64,000 nt of DNA from Neisseria sp. KEM232 (GTDB taxonomy: Bacteria > Pseudomonadota > Gammaproteobacteria > Burkholderiales > Neisseriaceae): NCBI RefSeq assembly GCF_002237445.1, contig NZ_CP022527.1, forward strand, positions 434,001 to 498,000, in the 5' to 3' direction. The notes beneath the pieces were generated by a model. It was not told the origin of the DNA, did not search any database, and was given only the letters and a program-made list of their open reading frames with translations. Numbering within the stretch: the stretch's first letter is position 1; each line of letters begins with the position of its first letter. Position numbers and translations under genes: made by a program. Below are positions 7,756-15,705 of the stretch, in pieces.

Positions 7756-8652
7756 GTGAACACACTGTCCCGCCGCGCCGCCCTGGCCGCCTTCGCCGCC
7801 CTCGTTCTTGCCGCCTGTCCGAGCGGCAACACGCCGCAACCGCAGGTGCGTGTCAAACCGCAGCCGCAAAAACCGCAGGCCGTCGTCGCCATCGCCCTCG
7901 GCGGCGGCGCGTCGAAAGGCTTCGCCCATATCGGCATTCTCAAAGTACTCAAACAGCACGGCATCCCCGTCAAAGTCGTCACCGGCACCAGCGCGGGCGC
8001 CATCGTCGGCAGCATGTACGCCTCGGGTATGTCGCCCGACCGCATGGAGCTCGAAGCGGAAATCCTCGGCAAAACCGATTTGGTCGACCTCACCCTGTCA
8101 ACCAACGGCTTTATCAAGGGCGAAAAGCTGCAAGACTATGTCAACCGCAAAACGGGCAACCGCCCCATCGAGCAGTTCCCGCTCAAATTCGCCGCCGTCG
8201 CCACCGATTTCTCCACCGGCAAGGCCGTGGCCTTCAACCGCGGCAACGCGGGGCAGGCGGTGCGCGCCTCGGCCGCCATTCCCAACGTGTTCCAGCCTGC
8301 CGTTATCGGCGGGCGGAAATACGTCGACGGCGGCCTGACCCAGCCCGTGCCCGTCACCGCCGCGCGGCAGCAGGGGGCGAATTTCGTGATTGCCGTCGAT
8401 ATTTCCGCCAAACCGGAAAACGCGGTCGGCAAAAGTTTCTTCGCCTACCTCGACCAAACGCTCAACATCATGAGCACTTCCGCGCTGAACGCCGAGTTGG
8501 GCAAGGCCGACGTGGTAATCAAACCGCGCGTGCAGAACCTCGGCGCGGTGGGCGGTTTCGACCAGAAGACGCAGGCGATTAAAACGGGCGAAGCCGCCGC
8601 CCTCGCCGCCCTGCCGGAAATCAAACGCAAGCTGGCGGCCTACCGCTATTGA
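7756..8652 (+). CDS. Patatin-like phospholipase, lipoprotein
   Basis: Patatin-family serine hydrolase expected at the periplasmic face or outer membrane. An N-terminal signal (residues 1-20) ends in a lipobox LAAC, followed by a Pro/Gln-rich linker. The catalytic domain shows the oxyanion loop GGGASKG, the nucleophile elbow GTSAG and the Asp of the dyad in VDGG. The 298-aa length fits single-domain bacterial patatins of the RssA type. The start is a GTG at 7756 with GAAAGGA eight bases upstream; no better ATG exists. It probably hydrolyses phospholipid acyl esters; the substrate is unknown. Inverted uptake sequences downstream (8665-8707) form the terminator. Confidence 0.88.
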   Translation: MNTLSRRAALAAFAALVLAACPSGNTPQPQVRVKPQPQKPQAVVAIALGGGASKGFAHIGILKVLKQHGIPVKVVTGTSAGAIVGSMYASGMSPDRMELEAEILGKTDLVDLTLSTNGFIKGEKLQDYVNRKTGNRPIEQFPLKFAAVATDFSTGKAVAFNRGNAGQAVRASAAIPNVFQPAVIGGRKYVDGGLTQPVPVTAARQQGANFVIAVDISAKPENAVGKSFFAYLDQTLNIMSTSALNAELGKADVVIKPRVQNLGAVGGFDQKTQAIKTGEAAALAALPEIKRKLAAYRY

Positions 8653-8664
8653 GCGTTTGCAGAC

Positions 8665-8707
8665 AGAGGCCGTCTGAAAGTCCGCCGCAGGCTTTCAGAC
8701 GGCCTCT
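8665..8707 (+). terminator. DUS inverted-pair terminator
   Basis: AGAGGCCGTCTGAAAG and its complement form a 16-bp stem directly after the patatin gene. Confidence 0.75.
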
Positions 8708-8729
8708 TTGCTGCCGCCGCAAAACAATG

Positions 8730-8762
8730 AGGCCGTCTGAAACCGGAGTTTCAGACGGCCTT
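8730..8762 (-). terminator. DUS inverted-pair terminator for mgtE
   Basis: Perfect inverted AGGCCGTCTGAAAC pair with a 4-base loop, located 16 bp past the mgtE stop codon. Confidence 0.7.
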
Positions 8763-8777
8763 TTCATGTTTGAACAA

Positions 8778-10220
8778 TCACAGCAGGAATATCGTCGCCA
8801 GCCCGAGGAAAATCAGGAAGCCGCCCGAGTCGGTGACGGCGGTAATCAATACCGAGCTGCCCAGCGCGGGGTCGCGGCCGAGTTTTTCCATCACGATGGG
8901 AATCAGCACGCCGACGGCGGCGGCCAAGAGCAGGTTGAGCGTCATGGCGGCCACCATGACGAGGCCGATGCCGACACTGCCGTAGAGCAGATAGGAGAGC
9001 AGCCCCATCACGCTGCCCCACAGGATGCCGTTCACCAGCGCGACGCCGATTTCTTTTTTCAGCAGCCGCCCGGCCTGGATGTCGGCAAGCTGGCCGACGG
9101 CCATCGCGCGCACAATCATGGTGATGGTTTGGTTGCCCGAATTGCCGCCGATGCCCGCCACAATCGGCATCAGCGCGGCCAGGGCGACGATTTTTTCGAT
9201 GCTGCCTTCAAACGCGCCGATTACGCGGCTGGCGAGAAAGGCGGTGCACAGGTTGATGGCCAGCCACATCCAGCGGTTTTTCACCGAATCGAGCACGGGG
9301 GCGAACAGGTCTTCTTCTTCCTGCAAACCGGCCATGTTCAAAATGTCGGCTTCCGATTCTTCGCGGATGACGTCCACCATTTCGTCGATGGTGATGCGGC
9401 CGATGAGTTTGCCGTTTGCGTCGATCACGGGCGCGGTCACCAGGTCGTAACGCTCGAAAGCCTGCGCGGCTTCTTCGGCGTCGTCCTGCGGCGAGAAGCG
9501 CACCACGTCGGTGGCCATGACGTCGGCCACCAAATCTTCCGGGTTGGAAATCAGCAGCTTGCGCACGGGCAGCACGCCGATCAGCACGTCTTCTTCGTCG
9601 ACGACGAAGATTTTGTCGGTGTGGTCGGGCAGGCTATCGAAGCGGCGCAGGTAGCGCAAAACGACTTCGCAGGTGACGTCGGCGCGCACGCTCACCAGCT
9701 CGAAGTCCATCAGTGCGCCGACTTGGCCGTCTTCGTAGGACATCGCCGCCTTCACCTGCTCGCGCTCTTCCTCGTCGCGCGTTTGCAGGGCTTCGTATAC
9801 GACTTGGTGCGGCAGATCGTCGGCCAGCTCGGCCAGCTCGTCGGCATCCATGTCTTCCACCGCCGAGAGCAGCTCTTCGCGGTTCATCGCCTCGATCAGC
9901 GTTTCGCGCACCGCTTCGGACACTTCCAGCAGCACCTCGCCGTCGTCTTCCGGCTCGGCCAGCCGCCACACCACCACGCGCTCTTTGGGCGGCAGCGATT
10001 CGAGCAGCACCGCCATGTCGGCGGGGTGCAGTTCGTGCAAAATGCCCGTCAGCTCGGACAGTTTTTCGTTGAGGGAAGCGTCGGCCAGCGGCGCGGCGGC
10101 GGCGATTTGCGCGTAAACGGGCAGCAGCGCGGCGGCCAGCTCGTGCACGCGGTCGATATCGAGTTCGAGACGCTGCGCGTCGGACGGACGGGAAGAGGAA
10201 ACGGGATTCTGGCTGCTCAT
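8778..10220 (-). CDS. mgtE: Magnesium transporter MgtE
   Basis: Inner-membrane Mg2+ channel of 480 aa. It has the standard order: acidic N-terminal superhelical domain (~40-165) with HPADMAVLLESLP, a pair of CBS domains (~170-295), then five transmembrane helices from ~320 to the end. The pore segment contains MPIVAGIGGNSGNQT and the last helix has AVTDSGGF. The cytosolic domains sense Mg2+ and close the channel. Start chosen at ATG 10220 (MSSQNP). No Mg-sensing riboswitch was recognisable in the 310-bp leader. Confidence 0.96.
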   Translation of the reverse strand: MSSQNPVSSSRPSDAQRLELDIDRVHELAAALLPVYAQIAAAAPLADASLNEKLSELTGILHELHPADMAVLLESLPPKERVVVWRLAEPEDDGEVLLEVSEAVRETLIEAMNREELLSAVEDMDADELAELADDLPHQVVYEALQTRDEEEREQVKAAMSYEDGQVGALMDFELVSVRADVTCEVVLRYLRRFDSLPDHTDKIFVVDEEDVLIGVLPVRKLLISNPEDLVADVMATDVVRFSPQDDAEEAAQAFERYDLVTAPVIDANGKLIGRITIDEMVDVIREESEADILNMAGLQEEEDLFAPVLDSVKNRWMWLAINLCTAFLASRVIGAFEGSIEKIVALAALMPIVAGIGGNSGNQTITMIVRAMAVGQLADIQAGRLLKKEIGVALVNGILWGSVMGLLSYLLYGSVGIGLVMVAAMTLNLLLAAAVGVLIPIVMEKLGRDPALGSSVLITAVTDSGGFLIFLGLATIFLL

Positions 10221-10530
10221 AAATGCTCCGCCCGCATGAAGGCGGCAGGGCATTCAGGCGGGATGGCTACGGATTGCGTAAGGGAAGGAAAAATGTCAAA
10301 AGACAGGGAAGTTCCATGATTTCTGCCTGCGGCGCAGGCGGCAAACGAAAACAGCGCATTGTAACACAATGTTAAAGCCCCTCGGGCTGCACACACGTTT
10401 TCTGACACAATCACGCATAAACTTGATAATACTTTCCATTTGTAGCACAATGCGGCCGCAGGACGATACGCCGTTTGCCGCGAATCGTCTGCCAAACATT
10501 CAAACATCCGTAAACAAGAGAGACACCCTT
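10221..10530. other. Intergenic region between divergent mgtE and secreted-protein gene
   Basis: About 310 bp without a convincing gene. It should contain both divergent promoters. TTGATAAT-type AT-rich stretches around 10420-10445 are the likeliest promoter zone for the rightward gene. No uptake sequence or hairpin of note. Confidence 0.5.
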
Positions 10531-11226
10531 ATGAAAAAAACCGCCCTGATTCTGGCCGCAGCCTTCGCCGCAGCCGCCCTGCCCGCCTCCGCCGCCGATT
10601 TCGGCAGCAAGCAAACCCTCACCATCGACGGCAAAGCCGCCTATCTGGCCGAAACCTCCGCCCGCATCCTCGCCAATAAAGAGCTCAAAGCGCCCGAACT
10701 GGTGGACGACATTACCGACGGCCTGTCCGGCAAAAAAGTGCCCGGCTACAAAATCATGATTATGGGACGCACCTACTCCGCCGCCGCCGAGACCAAACCG
10801 CCCAAAGAAGGCCAGAGCCAATGGCGTGAAAAAGCCTACGTCCACAGAGGCATCAAACTGTTTGTCGGCGTGCCCGTCGTCAAAGGCAAAGCCGATTTGG
10901 CACACGCCCGCCTGCTCAACATCGGCGTGGTGGACGACAACGGCGGCGACGCCCCGCACACGCCCGACGAGAAAATCCGCCCCGTCGGCAAACAGCTGAT
11001 GAACGAAAACGCCGTGGTTGAAAAAGCCCACCTGCATATCAGCGAGCTGGAGCTGCCGAACATGAAAAAAGGCGAAGCCAGCGGCGGCGGCGTGAAGCTG
11101 AAAGCCGGTGCGGTGATCGACGGCAAAGCGGTGGAAACCGAACTCGACAGCACCTTCACCCGCTTCTACACCGCCAAACCGACCAGCAGCGCGCCGTTCA
11201 AAGCCGACAAGCGTTTTGTGAAATAA
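10531..11226 (+). CDS. Exported protein of unknown function, 231 aa
   Basis: Starts MKKTALILAAAFAAAALPASA, a classic Sec signal peptide with an ASA cleavage site, so the mature protein is periplasmic. The ATG at 10531 has an AAGAGAGACACC ribosome region. The mature part is rich in Lys, Ala and Gly, with a predicted mix of strands and no lipobox, transmembrane helix or catalytic motif that I recognise. A strong DUS-pair terminator follows, so it is probably monocistronic. No function can be assigned. Confidence 0.8.
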   Translation: MKKTALILAAAFAAAALPASAADFGSKQTLTIDGKAAYLAETSARILANKELKAPELVDDITDGLSGKKVPGYKIMIMGRTYSAAAETKPPKEGQSQWREKAYVHRGIKLFVGVPVVKGKADLAHARLLNIGVVDDNGGDAPHTPDEKIRPVGKQLMNENAVVEKAHLHISELELPNMKKGEASGGGVKLKAGAVIDGKAVETELDSTFTRFYTAKPTSSAPFKADKRFVK

Positions 11227-11243
11227 GCCGCGTTTTTTCGTAC

Positions 11244-11289
11244 AAAGGCCGTCTGAAAACCCCGAAAAGGGTTTTTCAGACGGCCTTTT
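11244..11289 (+). terminator. DUS inverted-pair terminator
   Basis: AAAGGCCGTCTGAAAACCCC pairs with its complement and is followed by TTTT. Confidence 0.8.
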
Positions 11290-11387
11290 GACAATGGTTG
11301 CCGCCGCTCCCGATTTTCGATTACACCAAATCAAAGCCCGCGCCGGACAGGCAGCCGAATCGGGCGCAATGGGCGTAAAACACGACA

Positions 11388-11430
11388 AAGGCCGTCTGAA
11401 AACCCGCCAAACAGGTTTTCAGACGGCCTC
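11388..11430 (-). terminator. DUS inverted-pair terminator for the Nudix gene
   Basis: Inverted AAAGGCCGTCTGAAAACC pair about 20 bp beyond the Nudix stop codon. Confidence 0.65.
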
Positions 11431-11449
11431 AGTCTTTTCAGACGACCTT

Positions 11450-12325
11450 TCACAGGCGGGTTGAGTGCAAATAGGCCGTCAGCGGGTGTTGCGGCGACAG
11501 CAGGCCGCAGCGGCGGAAGAGGTCGAGGGTGACGAGGGCGGCGTCGTTCGTCATTTCGCCGCGTATGACGGTATCGGCGACGGCGTGCGCGTCCATCGCG
11601 GCGAAGGCGGCCACTTCGCCGTCTTGGTTTTGCGGCGTGAAACCGTCGGGCAGGATGATGTCGTAGAGATACAGGCTTTCGCGGTGCAGGCCGCGTTTGA
11701 CGGTGTGCAGGCTCATGATGCGGCCGGCGGGAGCGGCGGTATCGAGGAGCTCGGGCGGCAGGCCGGCCTCTTCGCGGCCTTCGCGGCGCATGGCGGCTTC
11801 GGGGGTTTCGCCTGCGGCGATACCGCCGCCGGTGAGGTTGTCGAGTTTGCCGGGGTCGACGGCTTTGTGCGGGCTGCGGCAGGCGATGAGAAAACGCCAG
11901 CCGTCGGCGCACGGGCTCAGGCCGTTGATGTGCACGGCCTTGCTGTGCAGGCCGAGCGGGCGGAAGGCGGCACGTTCGAGGGCGAATAGTGCCGTGCCGC
12001 TGCTGTCGCAGACATCGAAGGTCTCATTGCGCCAGCCGCCGAACAGTCCGGCATCGTGCCAGCCGCGTGCGGTTTGCTGCAACAGGCGCGCCATGTCGTC
12101 CCAGCTGCCGCTTTGCAGCAGGAGGCCGTCTGAAAGGATTTGCTGGCTGCCCGGCCAGTCGCGCAGCAGGCGCTGTTGCCAGATGCCGTTGACCATGCCC
12201 AGCGGCAGGCCGTTGAGCAGCAGCGGGCGCCAGTCGGGCGCGTGGAAGCGGAAGGTGTCGTGCAGAAAGCCGAGCAGGCCGGTTTGCACGCTGTCGGGCA
12301 GGGGGCTGAGACGGGGCAGGTTCAT
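11450..12325 (-). CDS. Nudix hydrolase with N-terminal DUF4743-like domain
   Basis: Protein of 291 aa. The C-terminal half has a complete Nudix box, GGGIAAGETPEAAMRREGRE followed by EAGL, which binds metal and hydrolyses nucleoside-diphosphate-linked compounds. The N-terminal ~110 residues resemble the DUF4743 domain found in front of Nudix domains related to eukaryotic thiamine pyrophosphokinase-type proteins. The substrate is undetermined. The ATG at 12325 overlaps the rsmJ stop by 4 bases (ATGA), so the two are translationally coupled, and with the upstream gene they form a three-gene operon. Confidence 0.9.
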   Translation of the reverse strand: MNLPRLSPLPDSVQTGLLGFLHDTFRFHAPDWRPLLLNGLPLGMVNGIWQQRLLRDWPGSQQILSDGLLLQSGSWDDMARLLQQTARGWHDAGLFGGWRNETFDVCDSSGTALFALERAAFRPLGLHSKAVHINGLSPCADGWRFLIACRSPHKAVDPGKLDNLTGGGIAAGETPEAAMRREGREEAGLPPELLDTAAPAGRIMSLHTVKRGLHRESLYLYDIILPDGFTPQNQDGEVAAFAAMDAHAVADTVIRGEMTNDAALVTLDLFRRCGLLSPQHPLTAYLHSTRL

Positions 12326-13071
12326 GGCTTGGCGGCGGGCAGGTAGATGTCGAAGCGGGTGGATTTGCCTTCGTAGCGGTAGGAGGGTTTTTCGCCGGCG
12401 AGAGTTTCGCCGAGGCGCGGGCGTTTGACGGCGACGCGTTTTGCGGCGGCGGCGCGGGCGGCGGCGAGGAGGGCGGCGTCGTTTTGCGGCTGCGCGGCGC
12501 CGATAAGCTGGTGGAAATACGCCATTTCTTTTTTGACGGCGGCGGACTTCTGCCGCGCGGGATACATGGGGTCGAGGCAGACGACGTCGGGGCGCAGCTC
12601 GGCGGCGAGGCGGGGCAGCAGTTCGAGGGCGTCGCCGTGGTGCAGGGTGATGCGCTCTGCGGCGGGGGCGGTTTGTCCGTCGGCGAGGGCGCGGCGCAGG
12701 CCGTCGGCGAGCAGGCAGGCGGCGGCGGGGTGGCGTTCGATGATGTGGACGGTGAGGCCGTGTGCGGCGAGGACGAAGGCGTCGCGGCCGAGGCCGCCGG
12801 TGGCGTCGACAACGAGGGGGGCAGCGGTGTGGTTGACGGCTTTGGCGATGAGTTCGCCGCCGCCTTTTGTGCGCCGGTATTGCGCCGCGCCGCCGGTGAA
12901 ATCGGCGCGGACGCGGCCTTTTTCGCCTGCTTGGCACAGGCTGATGCCCTCGGCGTCGGCAAGGAGGAAGAGGCCGTCTGAAACGGGGTTTTCAGACGGC
13001 CTGAAGCCGTAGTCTTGGGCAATGGCGAGGGCTGCGGCGGGGGCGTCGGCTGCGGCGTTCAACGGAATCAC
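12322..13071 (-). CDS. rsmJ: 16S rRNA (guanine1516-N2)-methyltransferase RsmJ
   Basis: Class I methyltransferase that modifies G1516 of 16S rRNA. The 249-aa protein shows RTKGGGELIAKA, motif I VVDATGGLGRDAFVLA, an acidic residue after the next strand (IIERH) and the family hallmark DPMYPARQKSAAVKKEM. The start is a GTG (13069-13071) overlapping the TGA of the upstream gene as GTGA, with AAAAGG eight bases before it. Residues ~26-35 are encoded by an uptake-sequence pair. Confidence 0.93.
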   Translation of the reverse strand: MIPLNAAADAPAAALAIAQDYGFRPSENPVSDGLFLLADAEGISLCQAGEKGRVRADFTGGAAQYRRTKGGGELIAKAVNHTAAPLVVDATGGLGRDAFVLAAHGLTVHIIERHPAAACLLADGLRRALADGQTAPAAERITLHHGDALELLPRLAAELRPDVVCLDPMYPARQKSAAVKKEMAYFHQLIGAAQPQNDAALLAAARAAAAKRVAVKRPRLGETLAGEKPSYRYEGKSTRFDIYLPAAKP

Positions 13072-13655
13072 GGTTGTGCCTTTTCTTTGAGCAGGCCGAT
13101 TTTGCCGCCTGCGGTGTCGGTTGGCGGGACGATGTCGTCGGCGGTGAAGGGAACGCCGTCCGCGCCCGCGCTGCGCAGGTAGTAATGCTCTGCGCCGACG
13201 CGCTCGTAGTGGAACAGGCGCGGCGTATCGGTGAGGCGGGTGTCGGTGGGGTCAATCACAAACAGCGGCGTTTTCGGCTGCGCCTGTTGCAGGGCGGCCA
13301 GCGATTCGGGGTATTGCCCGTGTTGCAGCTTGTGGAATTCGATGCTTTGCACCAGTTGGCCGAGCTGCTGCTGCGCGAGTTCGACACGCAGTTTGTCGTA
13401 AACGCCGCCGCGCTGTTGGAAGCCGAAATAAAAAAGCGCGCCGTAAACGGCAACGGAGCAGGCGACGCCGGCGGCGGCAATCAGGGCGGCGATTTTGCCG
13501 CCGCGTTTTTTGCGCGCCGCCAAGCCCCAAACGATGGCGGCCAGGCCGAAAGGCAGGCCGAGCAGCGGGATAAAGGAAATGCCCGCCAGCACATAGGCGG
13601 CGGGGTGGATGCTGGGCGGACGGGTGACGGCGGCGTGTTCGGGCGTTTGTTCCAT
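13068..13655 (-). CDS. Membrane protein with GspG-like C-terminal domain
   Basis: 195-aa protein. Two hydrophobic stretches at ~20-45 and ~55-80 (with an RKKRGG basic loop between) resemble DUF4190-type small membrane proteins. After them, a pseudopilin-like C-terminal segment ends in YYLRSAGADGVPFTADDI, the calcium-binding type loop seen in GspG. No prepilin peptidase site is visible, so it is not itself a standard pseudopilin. It leads a translationally coupled operon with rsmJ and the Nudix gene. Role unknown. Confidence 0.75.
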   Translation of the reverse strand: MEQTPEHAAVTRPPSIHPAAYVLAGISFIPLLGLPFGLAAIVWGLAARKKRGGKIAALIAAAGVACSVAVYGALFYFGFQQRGGVYDKLRVELAQQQLGQLVQSIEFHKLQHGQYPESLAALQQAQPKTPLFVIDPTDTRLTDTPRLFHYERVGAEHYYLRSAGADGVPFTADDIVPPTDTAGGKIGLLKEKAQP

Positions 13656-13681
13656 GGCGGATTCCTGAAATAAAGGGCAAG

Positions 13682-13722
13682 AGGCCGTCTGAAAAGATTA
13701 AAACAGGGTTTCAGACGGCCTT
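13682..13722. terminator. DUS inverted pair between divergent genes
   Basis: AGGCCGTCTGAAAAG and complement in the gap upstream of the GspG-like gene. It may mainly serve as an uptake signal here, since no gene ends at it. Confidence 0.5.
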
Positions 13723-13853
13723 ATTTTAACAATGTTTCTTCCTGCCGTTCCGCTATAATCGCGGCTTTTGTCCGAACAGGAATCCCGCCGCCACGGCATT
13801 GCCGATTCCGCATTTGAATTCAACAACCCGTTTCGTCCGATAAGGAAACCGCC

Positions 13854-14087
13854 ATGAACAAACTCCTGCTTTCCGCCACCGCCCTGCTCCTGCTCGCCGC
13901 CTGTGGCGAAGAAGCACACGATGTGCAGTGGTATCTCGACCATCCCCAAGAGCTGGATGCACAGTTGGATAAATGCAGTAACGATCCCGCCAAGCTGAGA
14001 GACACGCCTGCCTGTATCAATGCCAGAGAAGCCGCAGGTAAAAGGTTTATGGGCTACGGCAAGTTCAAGCCTTCATCGGCAAAATAA
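13854..14087 (+). CDS. EexN-type small lipoprotein
   Basis: 77-aa lipoprotein with signal peptide and lipobox LAAC (Cys18). The mature part carries VQWYLDHPQELDAQLDKC and ACINAREA, the pattern of EexN family lipoproteins, which in conjugative plasmids mediate entry exclusion. Two mature Cys (in LDKC and TPAC) probably form a disulfide. ATG at 13854 follows AAGGAAACC. No conjugation gene is nearby, so it is a solitary chromosomal homolog; surface exclusion is unproven here. A non-AG-DUS hairpin follows. Confidence 0.8.
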   Translation: MNKLLLSATALLLLAACGEEAHDVQWYLDHPQELDAQLDKCSNDPAKLRDTPACINAREAAGKRFMGYGKFKPSSAK

Positions 14088-14104
14088 GTTTCTCTATATC
14101 CAAA

Positions 14105-14143
14105 GCAGCCTGAAAAACCCGCCCATCCCGTTTTTCAGGCTGC
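14105..14143 (+). terminator. Hairpin built from GCAGCCTGAA-type uptake sequences
   Basis: GCAGCCTGAAAAAC pairs perfectly with GTTTTTCAGGCTGC. The stem is of the Kingella-type uptake dialect (AGGCAGCCTGAA) rather than the AG-DUS used elsewhere. It lies 18 bp after the EexN-type gene. Confidence 0.75.
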
Positions 14144-14184
14144 CCAAGCCGTTTTCAAAAAACCATCCATTAAGGAATCCCGCC

Positions 14185-15555
14185 ATGATCACCCCGATTT
14201 CCGCCCTTTCCCCGCTCGACGGCCGCTACGCCGCTTCCGTCGAAGCCCTGCGCCCGATTTTCTCCGAATACGGCCTGATGCGCGCCCGCGTCAAAGTCGA
14301 ACTGGGCTGGCTCAAAGCCCTTGCCGCCGAGCCGAAAATCAGCGAAGTGCCGCCTTTTGGCAGCTTCACGCTGGCCGAAATCGACCAAGTGGCGGAACAC
14401 TTCTCGCTCGAAGACGCAGCCGCCGTAAAAGCCATCGAAGCCACCACCAACCACGATGTCAAAGCCATCGAATACTGGCTCAAAGAACGCTTCGCCGGCG
14501 TACCCGAAGTGGCCGCCGCCGCCGAGTTCATCCACTTTGCCTGCACCAGCGAAGACATCAACAACCTCTCCCACGCCCTGATGCTGCGCGAAGCGCGCGA
14601 AGCCGTATTGCTGCCCAAGCTCGCCGAAATCATCGACAAACTCACCGGCATGGCACACGATTTGGCCGCCATCCCCATGATGAGCCGCACCCACGGCCAG
14701 CCCGCCACGCCCACCACACTCGGCAAAGAAATCGCCAACGTGGTCTACCGCCTGCAACGCCAGAAAAAACAGCTCGAACAGCAGGAAATCCTCGGCAAAA
14801 TCAACGGCGCGGTGGGCAACTACAACGCCCATCTGGCCGCCTATCCCGACGTGGATTGGGAAGCACACTGCCGCCGCTTCGTCGAAACCGGCTTGGGGCT
14901 GACCTTCAACCCCTACACCATCCAAATCGAACCGCACGACTACATGGCCGAGTTTTTCCAAACCCTCGCGCGCATCAACACCATCCTGATTGATTTCAAC
15001 CGCGACGTATGGGGCTACATCTCGCTCGGTTACTTCAAACAAAAAGTCAAAGCGGGCGAAGTCGGCTCGTCCACCATGCCGCACAAAGTCAACCCCATCG
15101 ACTTTGAAAACTCCGAAGGCAACCTCGGCATGGCCAACGCCGTGCTCGGTTTCCTCGCCGAAAAGCTGCCCGTATCCCGCTGGCAGCGCGACCTTACCGA
15201 CAGCACCGTGCTCCGCAATATGGGCGTGGGCGCGGGCTATACCCTGCTCGGTTTCGCCGCCCACTTGCGCGGCCTGAACAAACTCGAGCCGAACCCTGCC
15301 GCGCTGGCTGCCGATTTGGACGCAACGTGGGAGCTTCTGGCCGAGCCGATTCAAACCGTGATGCGCCGCTACGGCGTGGCCAACCCCTACGAAAAACTCA
15401 AAGACCTCACGCGCGGCAAAGACGGCATCACGCCCGAAGTGCTCAAAGAGTTTGTCGAATCGCTCGACATCCCCGCCGAGGCCAAAGCCGGCCTGCTCGC
15501 GCTCACGCCCGCGCTGTATGTGGGCAAAGCCGAAGAATTGGCGCAGCGCATTTGA
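14185..15555 (+). CDS. purB: Adenylosuccinate lyase
   Basis: Purine enzyme of 456 aa that cleaves SAICAR and adenylosuccinate, releasing fumarate. Start at ATG 14185 with AAGGAA upstream, giving MITPISALSPLDGRY. Key motifs: TTNHDVKAIEY, TSEDINNLSHAL, SRTHGQPATPTTLGKE (catalytic His) and the fumarase-superfamily signature GSSTMPHKVNPIDFENSEGN, whose flexible loop carries the catalytic Ser. It matches the long PurB form of Proteobacteria. The stop codon is the TGA overlapping an uptake sequence whose inverted partner forms the terminator. Confidence 0.97.
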   Translation: MITPISALSPLDGRYAASVEALRPIFSEYGLMRARVKVELGWLKALAAEPKISEVPPFGSFTLAEIDQVAEHFSLEDAAAVKAIEATTNHDVKAIEYWLKERFAGVPEVAAAAEFIHFACTSEDINNLSHALMLREAREAVLLPKLAEIIDKLTGMAHDLAAIPMMSRTHGQPATPTTLGKEIANVVYRLQRQKKQLEQQEILGKINGAVGNYNAHLAAYPDVDWEAHCRRFVETGLGLTFNPYTIQIEPHDYMAEFFQTLARINTILIDFNRDVWGYISLGYFKQKVKAGEVGSSTMPHKVNPIDFENSEGNLGMANAVLGFLAEKLPVSRWQRDLTDSTVLRNMGVGAGYTLLGFAAHLRGLNKLEPNPAALAADLDATWELLAEPIQTVMRRYGVANPYEKLKDLTRGKDGITPEVLKEFVESLDIPAEAKAGLLALTPALYVGKAEELAQRI

Positions 15556-15596
15556 GGCCGTCTGAAAAGGCCGTCCGAACCTTTTCAGACGGCCTT
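15555..15596 (+). terminator. DUS inverted-pair terminator
   Basis: AGGCCGTCTGAAAAGG and its complement directly at the purB stop codon. Confidence 0.75.
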
Positions 15597-15705
15597 CTTG
15601 CGGCCTGCCGCATATGCCGTGCGATTGTCAGAAAACGGCACCACCGTTACAATAACGGGAATAAACAAACAAAAAATTCCGTAATTTAACAAACAGGGGG
15701 ACGTT

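Noticed and set aside
5418..8117. A ~900-codon minus-strand open frame across the PAP2/synthase, bioC-like and patatin genes
   Set aside because: Antisense to three well-supported genes in GC-rich sequence where antisense stops are rare; no domain pattern.
8649..10319. Plus-strand open frame opposite mgtE with many His/Gln residues
   Set aside because: Shadow of the mgtE frame; composition is a by-product of Asp/Val/Leu codons on the other strand.
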